From: an uncultured Alphaproteobacteria bacterium
GTDB lineage: Bacteria > Pseudomonadota > Alphaproteobacteria > HIMB59 > GCA-002718135
Direction of reading: 5' to 3'
Assembly: GCA_902574475.1 (NCBI GenBank)
Contig: CACGNZ010000010.1
Span: 1 to 45,317 of the forward strand
Length of the DNA: 45,317 nt
The first letter of the stretch is position 1, and each line of letters starts with the position of its first letter. Below, piece after piece: positions 15,673 through 24,222 of this stretch. A program made the translations under genes and the position numbers. The notes beneath the pieces were generated by a model that worked only from the letters and a program-made list of their open reading frames with translations, did not search any database and was not told where the DNA came from.

Positions 15673-16650
15673 TTAAGGTAAATATTTATCGGTAAAAAAT
15701 GATGAAATCTCTGGATCAGATGAGAATTCGTATGTTTCTGCTAACTGTCCTAAAGCTTTTTCCATTCTTGCAATGTCAATATTACCCATACCGTTTTCTT
15801 TTACATAATCAGTATTAACATTTCCTTCTATTGCTAGTATCAATCTTCTTGTCTCTAAAGCTAAATCAGCAGCTGGATTTCTTTCAACCATACTCTTCAC
15901 GGCGTCTTCAGGATTTTTCATAGCATCAGCCCATCCTTTAGATACAGCTTTTAAAAAACCTTTAACTATTTCAGGATTTGCATCTGCATAATCAGTGTTA
16001 ACTATTATGGCATTACCATATAATTCTAATCCATAGTTTGCCATCAACATAATTGATATATCATCCTCAGGAACACCAAGACGAACTAAATTTAAAAACA
16101 TTGAAAATGAAAACCCTGTTATAGCATCAACGTTTTTTTCAGCTAACATCGGTTCTCTTGTTGGGAAACCTACTGGCTCCACTGTTATATTATCAACATT
16201 GATATTATTTGCAGAAGCAAATGGTGGGAATTGTGCCCATGCACCATCAGGTGGTGGCGCACCAAGAATTTTTCCCTCTAAATCAGATGGAGTTGTAACA
16301 CCAAGACTTTTTCTTCCAGCAATTGCAAATGGAGGTTTATCATAAACCATCATAACTGCCGTAACTGGCGCTCCAGGATTTTGATCTAAGAATTTGATTA
16401 AACTGTTTATATCTGCAAAGCCAATAGGAAAAGCTCCTGTTGCAACCTTTGGAATTGCATCTAAGGATCCTTTACCCGCAGATATTTCAACTTCTAAATT
16501 TTCTTCACCAAAATGTCCCTTATCTATTGCATAGAAATAAGGTGCACTTGGTCCTTCAAATTTCCAATCTAAAGCAAAAGATATTTTAGTATTTGCAAAA
16601 CTATTGAAAGATAAGAGAACTGAAGTAATAAATATTAAAAATATTTTCAT
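15673..16650 (-). CDS. ABC transporter substrate-binding protein (NMT1/THI5-like)
   Basis: The periplasmic binding subunit, 325 residues. An N-terminal signal peptide (FLIFITSVLLSFNSFA, cleavage after about residue 19) is followed by the NMT1/THI5-like opening LDWKFEGPSAPYFYAIDKG and GHFGEENLEVEIS. The family includes binders of sulfonates, taurine, nitrate and pyrimidine vitamin precursors; the DW..E motif recalls the hydroxymethylpyrimidine group but does not prove it. No thiamin gene or TPP riboswitch is nearby, so the substrate stays open. It is first in the operon, with an AGGAGGT ribosome site, the strongest in the window. Confidence 0.85.
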   Translation of the reverse strand: MKIFLIFITSVLLSFNSFANTKISFALDWKFEGPSAPYFYAIDKGHFGEENLEVEISAGKGSLDAIPKVATGAFPIGFADINSLIKFLDQNPGAPVTAVMMVYDKPPFAIAGRKSLGVTTPSDLEGKILGAPPPDGAWAQFPPFASANNINVDNITVEPVGFPTREPMLAEKNVDAITGFSFSMFLNLVRLGVPEDDISIMLMANYGLELYGNAIIVNTDYADANPEIVKGFLKAVSKGWADAMKNPEDAVKSMVERNPAADLALETRRLILAIEGNVNTDYVKENGMGNIDIARMEKALGQLAETYEFSSDPEISSFFTDKYLP

Positions 16651-16658
16651 TTGATTAT

Positions 16659-16681
16659 ACCTCCTAATTTAAATCTGAGGT
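16659..16681 (-). promoter_or_regulatory. Short hairpin that could mask the binding-protein ribosome site
   Basis: On the minus strand the Shine-Dalgarno AGGAGGT (16665-16659) can pair through GAGGT with ACCTC (16681-16677), forming 5 bp around a 13-base loop. The stem is short and its stability is doubtful, but it covers the ribosome site exactly. The rest of the 137-base gap up to guaA (16682-16787) is AT-rich and holds nothing else I can support. Confidence 0.3.
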
Positions 16682-16787
16682 TAGTTTAAATGTGTTTTTT
16701 TAATAATACGATATAGGCAATTTAGTAATTCTTAAAATGCATACATAAATCTTAAATTTAAAAATATAACAAAATCAATTATTTATA

Positions 16788-18341
16788 TTATTCCCACTCA
16801 ATGGTTCCAGGAGGTTTAGATGTAAAGTCATATAATACTCTGTTAATACCTTTAACATTATTAATTATACGAGATGATATTTCTTTTAATTGATTATTTG
16901 TAAACATATAAAAATCCGCTGTCATTCCATCCACTGAAGTAATAGCTCTAAGTGAAACAGAGTAATTGTATGTTCTTTCATCCCCCATAACACCTACTGA
17001 TTTTACTGGTAAAAGAACAACAAAAGCTTGCCAAATTTTATTATAAAGATTTTTCTCTTTTAGATACTCTATAAAAATATGATCTGCCTCTTGAAGAATT
17101 AAGATCTTTTTTTTATCAATTACACCAGGTATTCGGATTGCTAAACCTGGACCTGGGAAAGGATGTCTTAAAAGTAAATGTTTATCTATTTTTAATTGCC
17201 TTCCAACATTTCTTACCTCATCTTTAAATAATTCTCTTAATGGCTCAACAATTTTTAATTTCATTTTTTTTGGTAAGCCCCCAACATTATGGTGACTTTT
17301 GATTTTAGCTGTTGGACCACCAAAAAATGGAATACTTTCTATAATATCTGGATAAAGAGTCCCCTGCCCTAAATAATCTACATTTGATATTTTTTTAGCT
17401 GCTTTATCAAAAACTTCTATAAATGTTTTGCCAATAATTTTTCTTTTTTTCTCTGGATCAAAAACATTTTTTAAATTTTTTAAAAAAATATTAGAAGCAT
17501 TTATTTTAGTAAAGTTTTTGCCAAATTTTTTGGAAAATATTTTTGACACTTCGTTAGCTTCATTTTTTCTTAGAAGACCGTGATCAACAAAAATACAATA
17601 AAGATTTTTGTTAACGGCTTTGCTTAATAAATATGCAGTAACTGTGGAATCTACACCTCCAGATAAACCACAGATTATTTTTTTATTCTTAATTTCATTT
17701 TTTAATTCTGATACTTTATTTTCAATAAATTTTTGAATTTTGAATTTATTTTTTACATTTACAATATTTAAAATAAAATTATTAATTATTTTTGAACCAA
17801 AATCTGTATGATAGACCTCAGGATGAAATTGAAGGCAATAAATTTTATTTTTATTATTTTCAATTGATGAAATAATTTTATTGTTTGATAAAGATGTTAT
17901 TGAAAAAAGTTTTGGTATTTTATTGATATTATCTCCATGAGACATCCATACTTTGATTTTTCGTTTGTTTATTCCTTTAAATAAAAGTGATTTTTTCTTA
18001 ATATTTATAATTGTGTGACCATACTCTCTATGCGTAGAACGTTTTACTACACCTTTCAAATTTTTGGTTACTAATTGCATACCATAGCAAATTGCTAAAA
18101 CTGGTTTTTTCATTTTTAAAATTTCTTGATTTAATTTTGGGGCATTTTTGTCGAGTACTGATCTAGGTCCTCCAGATAATATGAATGCCGATGGTTTGAT
18201 TTCATTTAAAATTTTTTTCGTAATTTTATTAAAAGGATAGACAAGACAAAAGACTTCTAACTCTCTTATTCTTCTAGCTATTAATTGTGTGTATTGAGAT
18301 CCATAATCTACAATTAAAATAGTTTCTAATTTACTCTTCAT
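16788..18341 (-). CDS. guaA: GMP synthase (glutamine-hydrolysing)
   Basis: Converts XMP to GMP with glutamine and ATP, the last step of GMP synthesis. It has 517 residues. The class I glutaminase domain (about 1-200) has the nucleophile Cys85 in AICYGMQLV and the His173/Glu175 pair in FHPEV. The ATP-pyrophosphatase domain has the P-loop GLSGGVDST (225-233). The dimerisation domain ends in the invariant KPPGTIEWE. It overlaps rlmE by 11 bases, so rlmE-guaA is one unit. The A/T content is high, but all catalytic residues are kept. Confidence 0.97.
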   Translation of the reverse strand: MKSKLETILIVDYGSQYTQLIARRIRELEVFCLVYPFNKITKKILNEIKPSAFILSGGPRSVLDKNAPKLNQEILKMKKPVLAICYGMQLVTKNLKGVVKRSTHREYGHTIINIKKKSLLFKGINKRKIKVWMSHGDNINKIPKLFSITSLSNNKIISSIENNKNKIYCLQFHPEVYHTDFGSKIINNFILNIVNVKNKFKIQKFIENKVSELKNEIKNKKIICGLSGGVDSTVTAYLLSKAVNKNLYCIFVDHGLLRKNEANEVSKIFSKKFGKNFTKINASNIFLKNLKNVFDPEKKRKIIGKTFIEVFDKAAKKISNVDYLGQGTLYPDIIESIPFFGGPTAKIKSHHNVGGLPKKMKLKIVEPLRELFKDEVRNVGRQLKIDKHLLLRHPFPGPGLAIRIPGVIDKKKILILQEADHIFIEYLKEKNLYNKIWQAFVVLLPVKSVGVMGDERTYNYSVSLRAITSVDGMTADFYMFTNNQLKEISSRIINNVKGINRVLYDFTSKPPGTIEWE

Positions 18342-18930
18342 GCAATCTAAATCCTCTTGATATTATAAATATTTCACTTGATTCTTGTCTTGATGATTTT
18401 GGCTTAAAATACTCAACTTTATCAAAAATTTTTTTAAGCATCTTTATAATTTCCTTTTCTTCCTCTCCCTTCCAAATTTTAAATATAAATGATCCTTGTT
18501 TTTTTAATATTATTTCTAATCTGTCTATAACTTCATATATTAATTGACTTATCCTGAGATGATCTGTTGATTGATGACCAGTTGTATTAGGAGCTACATC
18601 TGATAAAACCAAATCAAATTTATTTTTTAAATTAGTAAAATTAAATTTTAAAAAATCCTCTCTATAGAAAGCTATACGTTGATTATTCATTTTCATATCT
18701 AATAAATCAAAACAGGTTATATTAGTCTTTGGATTGTAATTTAAGATGACTTGAGTCCAACCTCCTGGAGAAGATCCAAGTTCTAGTATTTCTTTTGAAT
18801 TTTCAATTATTTTATATTTTTGCTCAATCTCTTCTAGTTTAAAAGCAGCTCGATTGATATACCCTAACTGTTTAGCTTTCTTTACAAACTGATCATTTTT
18901 TTGTCTATTAACCCAGTTTTTTGATTTCAT
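18331..18930 (-). CDS. rlmE: 23S rRNA 2'-O-methyltransferase RlmE (FtsJ/RrmJ)
   Basis: Methylates U2552 of 23S rRNA late in 50S assembly, using S-adenosylmethionine. From the ATG at 18930 it has 199 residues. The SAM site is in ELGSSPGGWTQ. The K-D-K-E catalytic tetrad can be placed in the early RAAFKLEEI region, LSDVAPN, FIFKIWKG and the late SRQESSEIF region. The frame is open back to an ATG at 18987, which would add a hydrophobic 19-residue extension. I prefer 18930 because FtsJ proteins begin at the SKNWVNRQ segment. It overlaps guaA and diverges from the RND adaptor gene at 19000. Confidence 0.9.
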   Translation of the reverse strand: MKSKNWVNRQKNDQFVKKAKQLGYINRAAFKLEEIEQKYKIIENSKEILELGSSPGGWTQVILNYNPKTNITCFDLLDMKMNNQRIAFYREDFLKFNFTNLKNKFDLVLSDVAPNTTGHQSTDHLRISQLIYEVIDRLEIILKKQGSFIFKIWKGEEEKEIIKMLKKIFDKVEYFKPKSSRQESSEIFIISRGFRLHEE

Positions 18931-18999
18931 AAAAGATAATAAAGCTAACAAAAAATTGTTTTTTAGTAACTTTAATATATATGACATGTACGATATTTA

Positions 19000-20241
19000 A
19001 TGAAAAGATCAATATTTATAGCTTTCATAATACTTGCCGCTGTTGTTGGGTGGATTGGTTCTGGTCAATTTTCAAATAATGTTGTTGCTCAAGACGATGA
19101 TACAGAAACTAGCACTGAAACAGAAACTTCATATTCTCAAGATACAGAAAATAATGATAATGAAGAATTTTCATTTTCTGTTGAGACAAAGATATTTACT
19201 TCCAGTTTAATTGATCAATCTATTGAATTACAAGGTCAAACCATTCATAATAAAAAAATTGACGTTAAATCTGAAACATCAGGCAACATAGATAATATTG
19301 AATTTGCAAGAGGAGATAGAGTATCTCAAAATGCTGAAATGATTACAATCTCACTAGAGGATAGAAACGAAAAGCTTTCTAGTGCAAAAAAAGATTTAGA
19401 AAGACTTAATAAAGAACTAATTTTAAATGAAAAAAATAGAGATAATCTACTTAGACAAAATGTTGAAAGAATTGAATTGTATGAAATTGAATATGCATCT
19501 GCAAAACAACTTATTGATAAAGGTTTAAGTTCAAAATCAAAATTAAGTTTAGCATCTTTTAATCTTGCCAATGCTCAAGCGGATAGAGAAGATATTAAAA
19601 TAAAATTTGAATCTACCTTAGCAAACCTTGAGGCTCAAATTTCAAATGTAAAATCAATTTTAAAGAACATAAAACTTGATATAGAAAAAACTACTATCAA
19701 GGCGCCATTTGATGGAATTATTTCAGAAAAAATGGTTGAGGAAACTGAATTTATCTCAATTGGCACTCCCCTATTTACTATAATTGATTTAGACCCTATC
19801 AAGATTGAGGGTTATTTATCTGAATTTGATGTAAATAAAGTGAGTGTTGGTACTAAAGCTTTAATCGAAGATAGTAATGGTATTAAAAAAAATGGAATAA
19901 TATCTTTTATTTCTCCATCAGCCGAAACTAGTACTAGAACATTCGAAATTACGATTGAAGCTGATAACAAAGATCTCTCTTATAAAAGTGGCATAACAAC
20001 TAAAATAGTTATCAAAGGTTCAGAACTTAAAGCTCACAAAATACCACCTTCTATACTAACTTTATTAGACGATGGAACTGTAGGTGTTAAAGCTGTAGAT
20101 AATGATAATAAAGTTACATTCTATCCAACCAAAACAATTAAAGATACAATAGATGGCATGTGGGTTTCTGGACTACCTGAAACAGTAAATTTAATTGTAA
20201 GTGGTCAAGAATATATAAGTATTGGTGAAACAATAAACTAA
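19000..20241 (+). CDS. RND efflux periplasmic adaptor (HlyD/AcrA family)
   Basis: Membrane-fusion protein linking an RND pump to an outer-membrane channel. It has 413 residues: an N-terminal membrane anchor/signal (about 4-30), a Thr/Glu/Asp-rich linker (about 31-58), a lipoyl half-motif, a coiled-coil hairpin (about 120-225), the second lipoyl half (IKAPFDGIISEK), and beta-barrel/membrane-proximal domains. It is 5 bases upstream of the RND pump gene, a standard pairing. No TolC-type gene lies in the window, so the outer channel must be encoded elsewhere. Confidence 0.88.
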   Translation: MKRSIFIAFIILAAVVGWIGSGQFSNNVVAQDDDTETSTETETSYSQDTENNDNEEFSFSVETKIFTSSLIDQSIELQGQTIHNKKIDVKSETSGNIDNIEFARGDRVSQNAEMITISLEDRNEKLSSAKKDLERLNKELILNEKNRDNLLRQNVERIELYEIEYASAKQLIDKGLSSKSKLSLASFNLANAQADREDIKIKFESTLANLEAQISNVKSILKNIKLDIEKTTIKAPFDGIISEKMVEETEFISIGTPLFTIIDLDPIKIEGYLSEFDVNKVSVGTKALIEDSNGIKKNGIISFISPSAETSTRTFEITIEADNKDLSYKSGITTKIVIKGSELKAHKIPPSILTLLDDGTVGVKAVDNDNKVTFYPTKTIKDTIDGMWVSGLPETVNLIVSGQEYISIGETIN

Positions 20242-20246
20242 TCTAA

Positions 20247-23200
20247 ATGAAAATTAATATTATAGACTATGCAATTAGCCATTCCCGAGTTTTCATGGGA
20301 ATACTTATTTTTATTATTTTTTCAGGTGCATCTACTTACATCACAATGCCCAAAGAATCATCTCCTGATGTGAGCATACCAATAGTTTATATTTCACTAA
20401 GTCAAAATGGTATTTCTGCACAAGATTCTGAAAGGCTTTTAGTTAAACCAATTGAAGATGAAGTTAAAACTGTTGAAGGAGTAAGAGAAGTAAGATCAAC
20501 AGCTTATTCAGGCGGAGGCAATGTTTTATTAGAATTTGATGCTGGATTTGATTCTGATCAAGCCATGGTAGATATTAGAGATAAAGTTGATAGAGCTAAG
20601 GGTGATCTACCTACTGAAGCAGATGAACCAACAGTAAACGAAGTTAACATAAGTACTTTTCCTATCCTATCCATTTCTTTAAGTGGAGATGTACCTAATA
20701 GAACTCTCCAAGATTTAGCTGATATTTTGCAAGACGATATAGAAACAATTCCTAGTGTTTTAGAAGCTAAAATAGGTGGTAAAAGAAATGAGCAAGTTGA
20801 CATACTAATTAATTCAACTGCAGTTGATAGCTATGGCATCAATCTTGAGAGTCTTATTAATATAGTTAGAGAAAATAATAAAATGGTATCTGCGGGTGGT
20901 CAAGACACTGGTGACGGAAGTTTTGATATTAAAGTTCCTGGTTTATATGAAACTATTGAAGATGTATTAAATACTCCTGTTAAAACTAATGGAGATTCAG
21001 TTATTACTTTCAGGGATATCGCTGAAGTAAAGAGAACATTCGAAGATAGGCAATCTTATGCAAATGTAAATGGATCTAATTCAATAACTATCGATGTTTC
21101 TAAAAGAATTGGTGAAAATATTATCAATACTATTGAAGAAGTAAAAAGGATTACTGCAATTACTGCTAAAAGTTTTCCAGAAAATGTTGAAATTTCTTTT
21201 GGAAATGATCAATCAAAAGGCATTAAAACTATGTTAAATAGTCTACAAAATAACGTCATAGCGGCTATAATACTTGTTTTAATTATTATTTTGGGCGCAT
21301 TAGGCGTTAGGTCTGGTTTATTAGTTGGTGTATCTATTCCAGGATCGTTTTTATCAGGTTTATTAGCTCTGTCTGTAATGGGTTTTACTATTAATATAGT
21401 AGTATTATTTGCTCTAATTTTATCTGTAGGATTACTAGTTGATGGAGCAATTGTTGTTGTTGAATATGCAGATAGAAAAATGAAAGAAGGTCTCAGTGTA
21501 AAAGATGCTTTTGCAAACGCATCAAAAAAAATGTCACTACCAATTATATCATCGACTGCAACTACCCTAGCTGCCTTTTTACCATTAATATTCTGGCCTG
21601 GTATAGCTGGTGAATTTATGAAATATTTACCAATAACACTTATATGTGTTCTTATTTCTTCTTTGTTTATGGCACTACTGTTTGTCCCAGTTTTAGGATC
21701 TATTCTAAATACTGTATCAAGAATACTTCTACAATTTATTGTACCATTACTAATATCATTAATTTTTTACAATCTGTTATCTTATGGGTTTGGATTATTA
21801 GACCTTCAAGGATTAAGTTTATTTATAACAATTGGAAAATATTTACTAAGCTTCGCTTTATTTATATTCGTATTTATAAGAATTATACCAAGAGTTTATA
21901 AAATTTCAGAAAATGTAAACTCTACAGATAAATTAGTTTCTAAAAATGCAAAAATCTTATCTTCAGAATCAAATGAACCTGTTTTAAACGTAACTGGTTT
22001 TGTTGGATTTTATGCAAAAATATTAAACTTCTTATTATTTCATCCTTTGAAGGTGATGATTAGTGCTTTAGTAATATTAATTGCTGTAAACTACACCTAT
22101 ACTCAAGTTGGAGAAGGTGTAGAATTTTTCCCAGATGTTGAGCCGGATCTTGCAAAAATCGTAGTTTTTGCAAGAGGTAATCTCTCTGTGGAAGAAAAAA
22201 AAGATTATGTATCAAGAGTTGAGAATATTATTTTAAAGCTTCAATCGGAAAGACAGGAATTTAAAAATATTTATTCTTTAAGTGGTAATGTAAGTGAACA
22301 ATCAGAAGCATCAGAAGACTTTATAGGATCAATAAGTTTGGAATATACAGATTGGGATAAAAGAAGAAAATCAAAAGTAATTCTAGCAGAAATTTTGGAA
22401 GCCACAAAAAGTATAAATGGAATTAAAGTAGAATCCAGAGAACAACAAGGTGGTCCTGGTGAAGGTAAACCAATTAACATTAAATTAACAAGTGAAAACA
22501 AACAACTTTTAATTGCTGAAGGAATTAAGCTTAAAAAATTTATGGATAGTTATCCAAAGTTAATGAATGTTGAAGATAATTTACCAGCACCTGGGATTGA
22601 ATGGGAAATTAATGTAGATAGAAAACAAGCATCTAAATTTGGAGCTAACATTACATCAATTGGTAATGTGATTAAACTTGCAACAAACGGTCTTAAACTT
22701 GGCGAATATAGACCTGATGATAGTAATGAAAGTATACCACTTTATCTGCGTTATCCAAATGAAGGAAGAACATTAGATAGAATTGATAACTTAAGAGTAA
22801 CTACTTCAAATGGTTTAGTTCCAATATCCAATTTTGTGGAAATTGTTCCAAATAGTAGAACAGGAAATATAATTAGAGTAGACTCAAAAAATGCTATAAA
22901 TATTCAGGCAGATGTAGAGCCTGGAACTTATCCGGATGGAAAAGTAAAAGAACTTGAGTACGTATTAGGAATTTCAGATACTGCTCCGTCTTGGAGAGGA
23001 AGAACATTAGATTTACCACGTTATGAATTAGATAATAAAGTAAGGGCAGAACTTATTGGAGAAAATGAAGATCAAAAAGAAGCTCAAGAGTTTTTAACAG
23101 GAGCTTTTGGCGTAGCTTTATTTTTAATGCTAATGATACTTCTTTTGCAGTTTAATAGCTTTTATAGTGCATTCTTAATTCTTTTTGCAGTAGTAATGTC

Positions 23201-23642
23201 CACAGCCGGTGTATTTATAGGTTTAATGGTAACAGCACAGCCATTTGGTATTGTTATGTCAGGAGTTGGAGTTATTGCCCTAGCCGGAATAGTGGTAAAT
23301 AACAATATTATATTGATTGATACATTTGATTTTTTAAAGACTAAAACATCAAATATTAGAGAAGCTATTATCAAAACAGGAGCACAGAGACTGAGACCAG
23401 TTTTACTTACAACAACTACAACAGTACTAGGTTTATTACCTATGGTAACAATGACAAATGTTGACTTTATTTCTAGAGAAATAACAAGAGGATCACCTGA
23501 TACTCAGTGGTGGGTTCAATTATCAACAGCTATAGTATTTGGACTTCTCTTTGCAACATTTCTTACATTAGTTGTTACACCATCTGCTCTAATGTTTAGA
23601 GAAAACATAAAGAATTGGTATAAGAAAAAAATTTCTAATTAA
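20247..23642 (+). CDS. RND-family efflux pump inner-membrane permease (AcrB-like)
   Basis: A 1131-residue proton-driven exporter with twelve predicted membrane helices and two large periplasmic porter regions: helix 1 at about 15-32, helices 2-6 between about 335 and 500, then a second half with a closing helix bundle after about 1000. The N-terminal PKESSPDVSIP and GGGNVLLEFD patterns are typical of HAE-1 and related families. The helix-4 motif, usually LLVDDAIVVVEN, reads LLVDGAIVVVEY, so Asp399 is kept but the second proton-relay Asp is Gly400. The linker near residues 505-575 is longer and more hydrophobic than usual. The drug or lipid substrate cannot be predicted. Confidence 0.88.
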   Translation: MKINIIDYAISHSRVFMGILIFIIFSGASTYITMPKESSPDVSIPIVYISLSQNGISAQDSERLLVKPIEDEVKTVEGVREVRSTAYSGGGNVLLEFDAGFDSDQAMVDIRDKVDRAKGDLPTEADEPTVNEVNISTFPILSISLSGDVPNRTLQDLADILQDDIETIPSVLEAKIGGKRNEQVDILINSTAVDSYGINLESLINIVRENNKMVSAGGQDTGDGSFDIKVPGLYETIEDVLNTPVKTNGDSVITFRDIAEVKRTFEDRQSYANVNGSNSITIDVSKRIGENIINTIEEVKRITAITAKSFPENVEISFGNDQSKGIKTMLNSLQNNVIAAIILVLIIILGALGVRSGLLVGVSIPGSFLSGLLALSVMGFTINIVVLFALILSVGLLVDGAIVVVEYADRKMKEGLSVKDAFANASKKMSLPIISSTATTLAAFLPLIFWPGIAGEFMKYLPITLICVLISSLFMALLFVPVLGSILNTVSRILLQFIVPLLISLIFYNLLSYGFGLLDLQGLSLFITIGKYLLSFALFIFVFIRIIPRVYKISENVNSTDKLVSKNAKILSSESNEPVLNVTGFVGFYAKILNFLLFHPLKVMISALVILIAVNYTYTQVGEGVEFFPDVEPDLAKIVVFARGNLSVEEKKDYVSRVENIILKLQSERQEFKNIYSLSGNVSEQSEASEDFIGSISLEYTDWDKRRKSKVILAEILEATKSINGIKVESREQQGGPGEGKPINIKLTSENKQLLIAEGIKLKKFMDSYPKLMNVEDNLPAPGIEWEINVDRKQASKFGANITSIGNVIKLATNGLKLGEYRPDDSNESIPLYLRYPNEGRTLDRIDNLRVTTSNGLVPISNFVEIVPNSRTGNIIRVDSKNAINIQADVEPGTYPDGKVKELEYVLGISDTAPSWRGRTLDLPRYELDNKVRAELIGENEDQKEAQEFLTGAFGVALFLMLMILLLQFNSFYSAFLILFAVVMSTAGVFIGLMVTAQPFGIVMSGVGVIALAGIVVNNNIILIDTFDFLKTKTSNIREAIIKTGAQRLRPVLLTTTTTVLGLLPMVTMTNVDFISREITRGSPDTQWWVQLSTAIVFGLLFATFLTLVVTPSALMFRENIKNWYKKKISN

Positions 23643-23670
23643 ATTTTTTTTTAAATAAACTTTTAAATCT

Positions 23671-24222
23671 ATGACAATTAAATCAATTACTATCTATTGT
23701 TCATCTTCAGATAAATTAAGTAATAAATATTATCAAGATGCAGAAGAAATTAGCAAATTAATATCATCATTTAAAATAAATATAGTCTATGGTGGAGCAA
23801 AAGTTGGTATTATGGGCGTGGTTGCTAAGACAGCAAAAAAATATAAAAATAGAGTTATTGGAGTAATTCCTAATTTTTTATCTGAGAGAGAAATAATTTT
23901 TGAAAATATAGATGAGTTAAAAATAGTGGATAATATGTCTGAAAGAAAAAAATTACTCTTTGAGTTAGGTGATGCGTATTTAGCATTACCAGGTGGAACA
24001 GGAACTTTAGAAGAAATTGTTGAAGTTCTATCTTGGAAAATAATGGGTATTCATAATAAGCCTATAATATTTTTTAATAAAAATAATTTCTGGGATAATC
24101 TATTTCAACAATTTAAATTTTTTGAAGATGAAAATTTTTCAAATAAAAATTTACAAAACAGTTTTCACATTATAGATACGGTTGATCAATTAAAAAATAT
24201 ATTAATTAAATGGCAAAAATAA
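23671..24222 (+). CDS. LOG-family nucleotide 5'-monophosphate phosphoribohydrolase (TIGR00730)
   Basis: A 183-residue Rossmann-type protein with the LOG signatures: GGAKVGIMG at 41-49, MSERKKLLF at about 89-97 (Arg92, Lys93) and PGGTGTLEE at 107-115. Family members cleave ribose 5-phosphate from AMP-type or cytokinin nucleotides. In bacteria without plant contact the physiological role is usually nucleotide salvage or unknown. It starts 28 bases after the RND pump gene and overlaps the start of icd by 13 bases. Confidence 0.87.
   Translation: MTIKSITIYCSSSDKLSNKYYQDAEEISKLISSFKINIVYGGAKVGIMGVVAKTAKKYKNRVIGVIPNFLSEREIIFENIDELKIVDNMSERKKLLFELGDAYLALPGGTGTLEEIVEVLSWKIMGIHNKPIIFFNKNNFWDNLFQQFKFFEDENFSNKNLQNSFHIIDTVDQLKNILIKWQK

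Noticed and set aside
16651..16787. TPP riboswitch upstream of the NMT1/THI5-like binding protein
   Set aside because: The conserved CTGAGA and ACCTGA-type elements of the TPP aptamer are not both present in the right order on the minus strand.
18931..18987. Longer rlmE start at 18987
   Set aside because: It would add 19 hydrophobic residues that FtsJ proteins lack; the family start fits the ATG at 18930, although the longer form is not excluded.
20558..20803. Minus-strand open frame inside the RND pump gene
   Set aside because: No start signal or family resemblance, and the plus-strand protein is conserved throughout this region.
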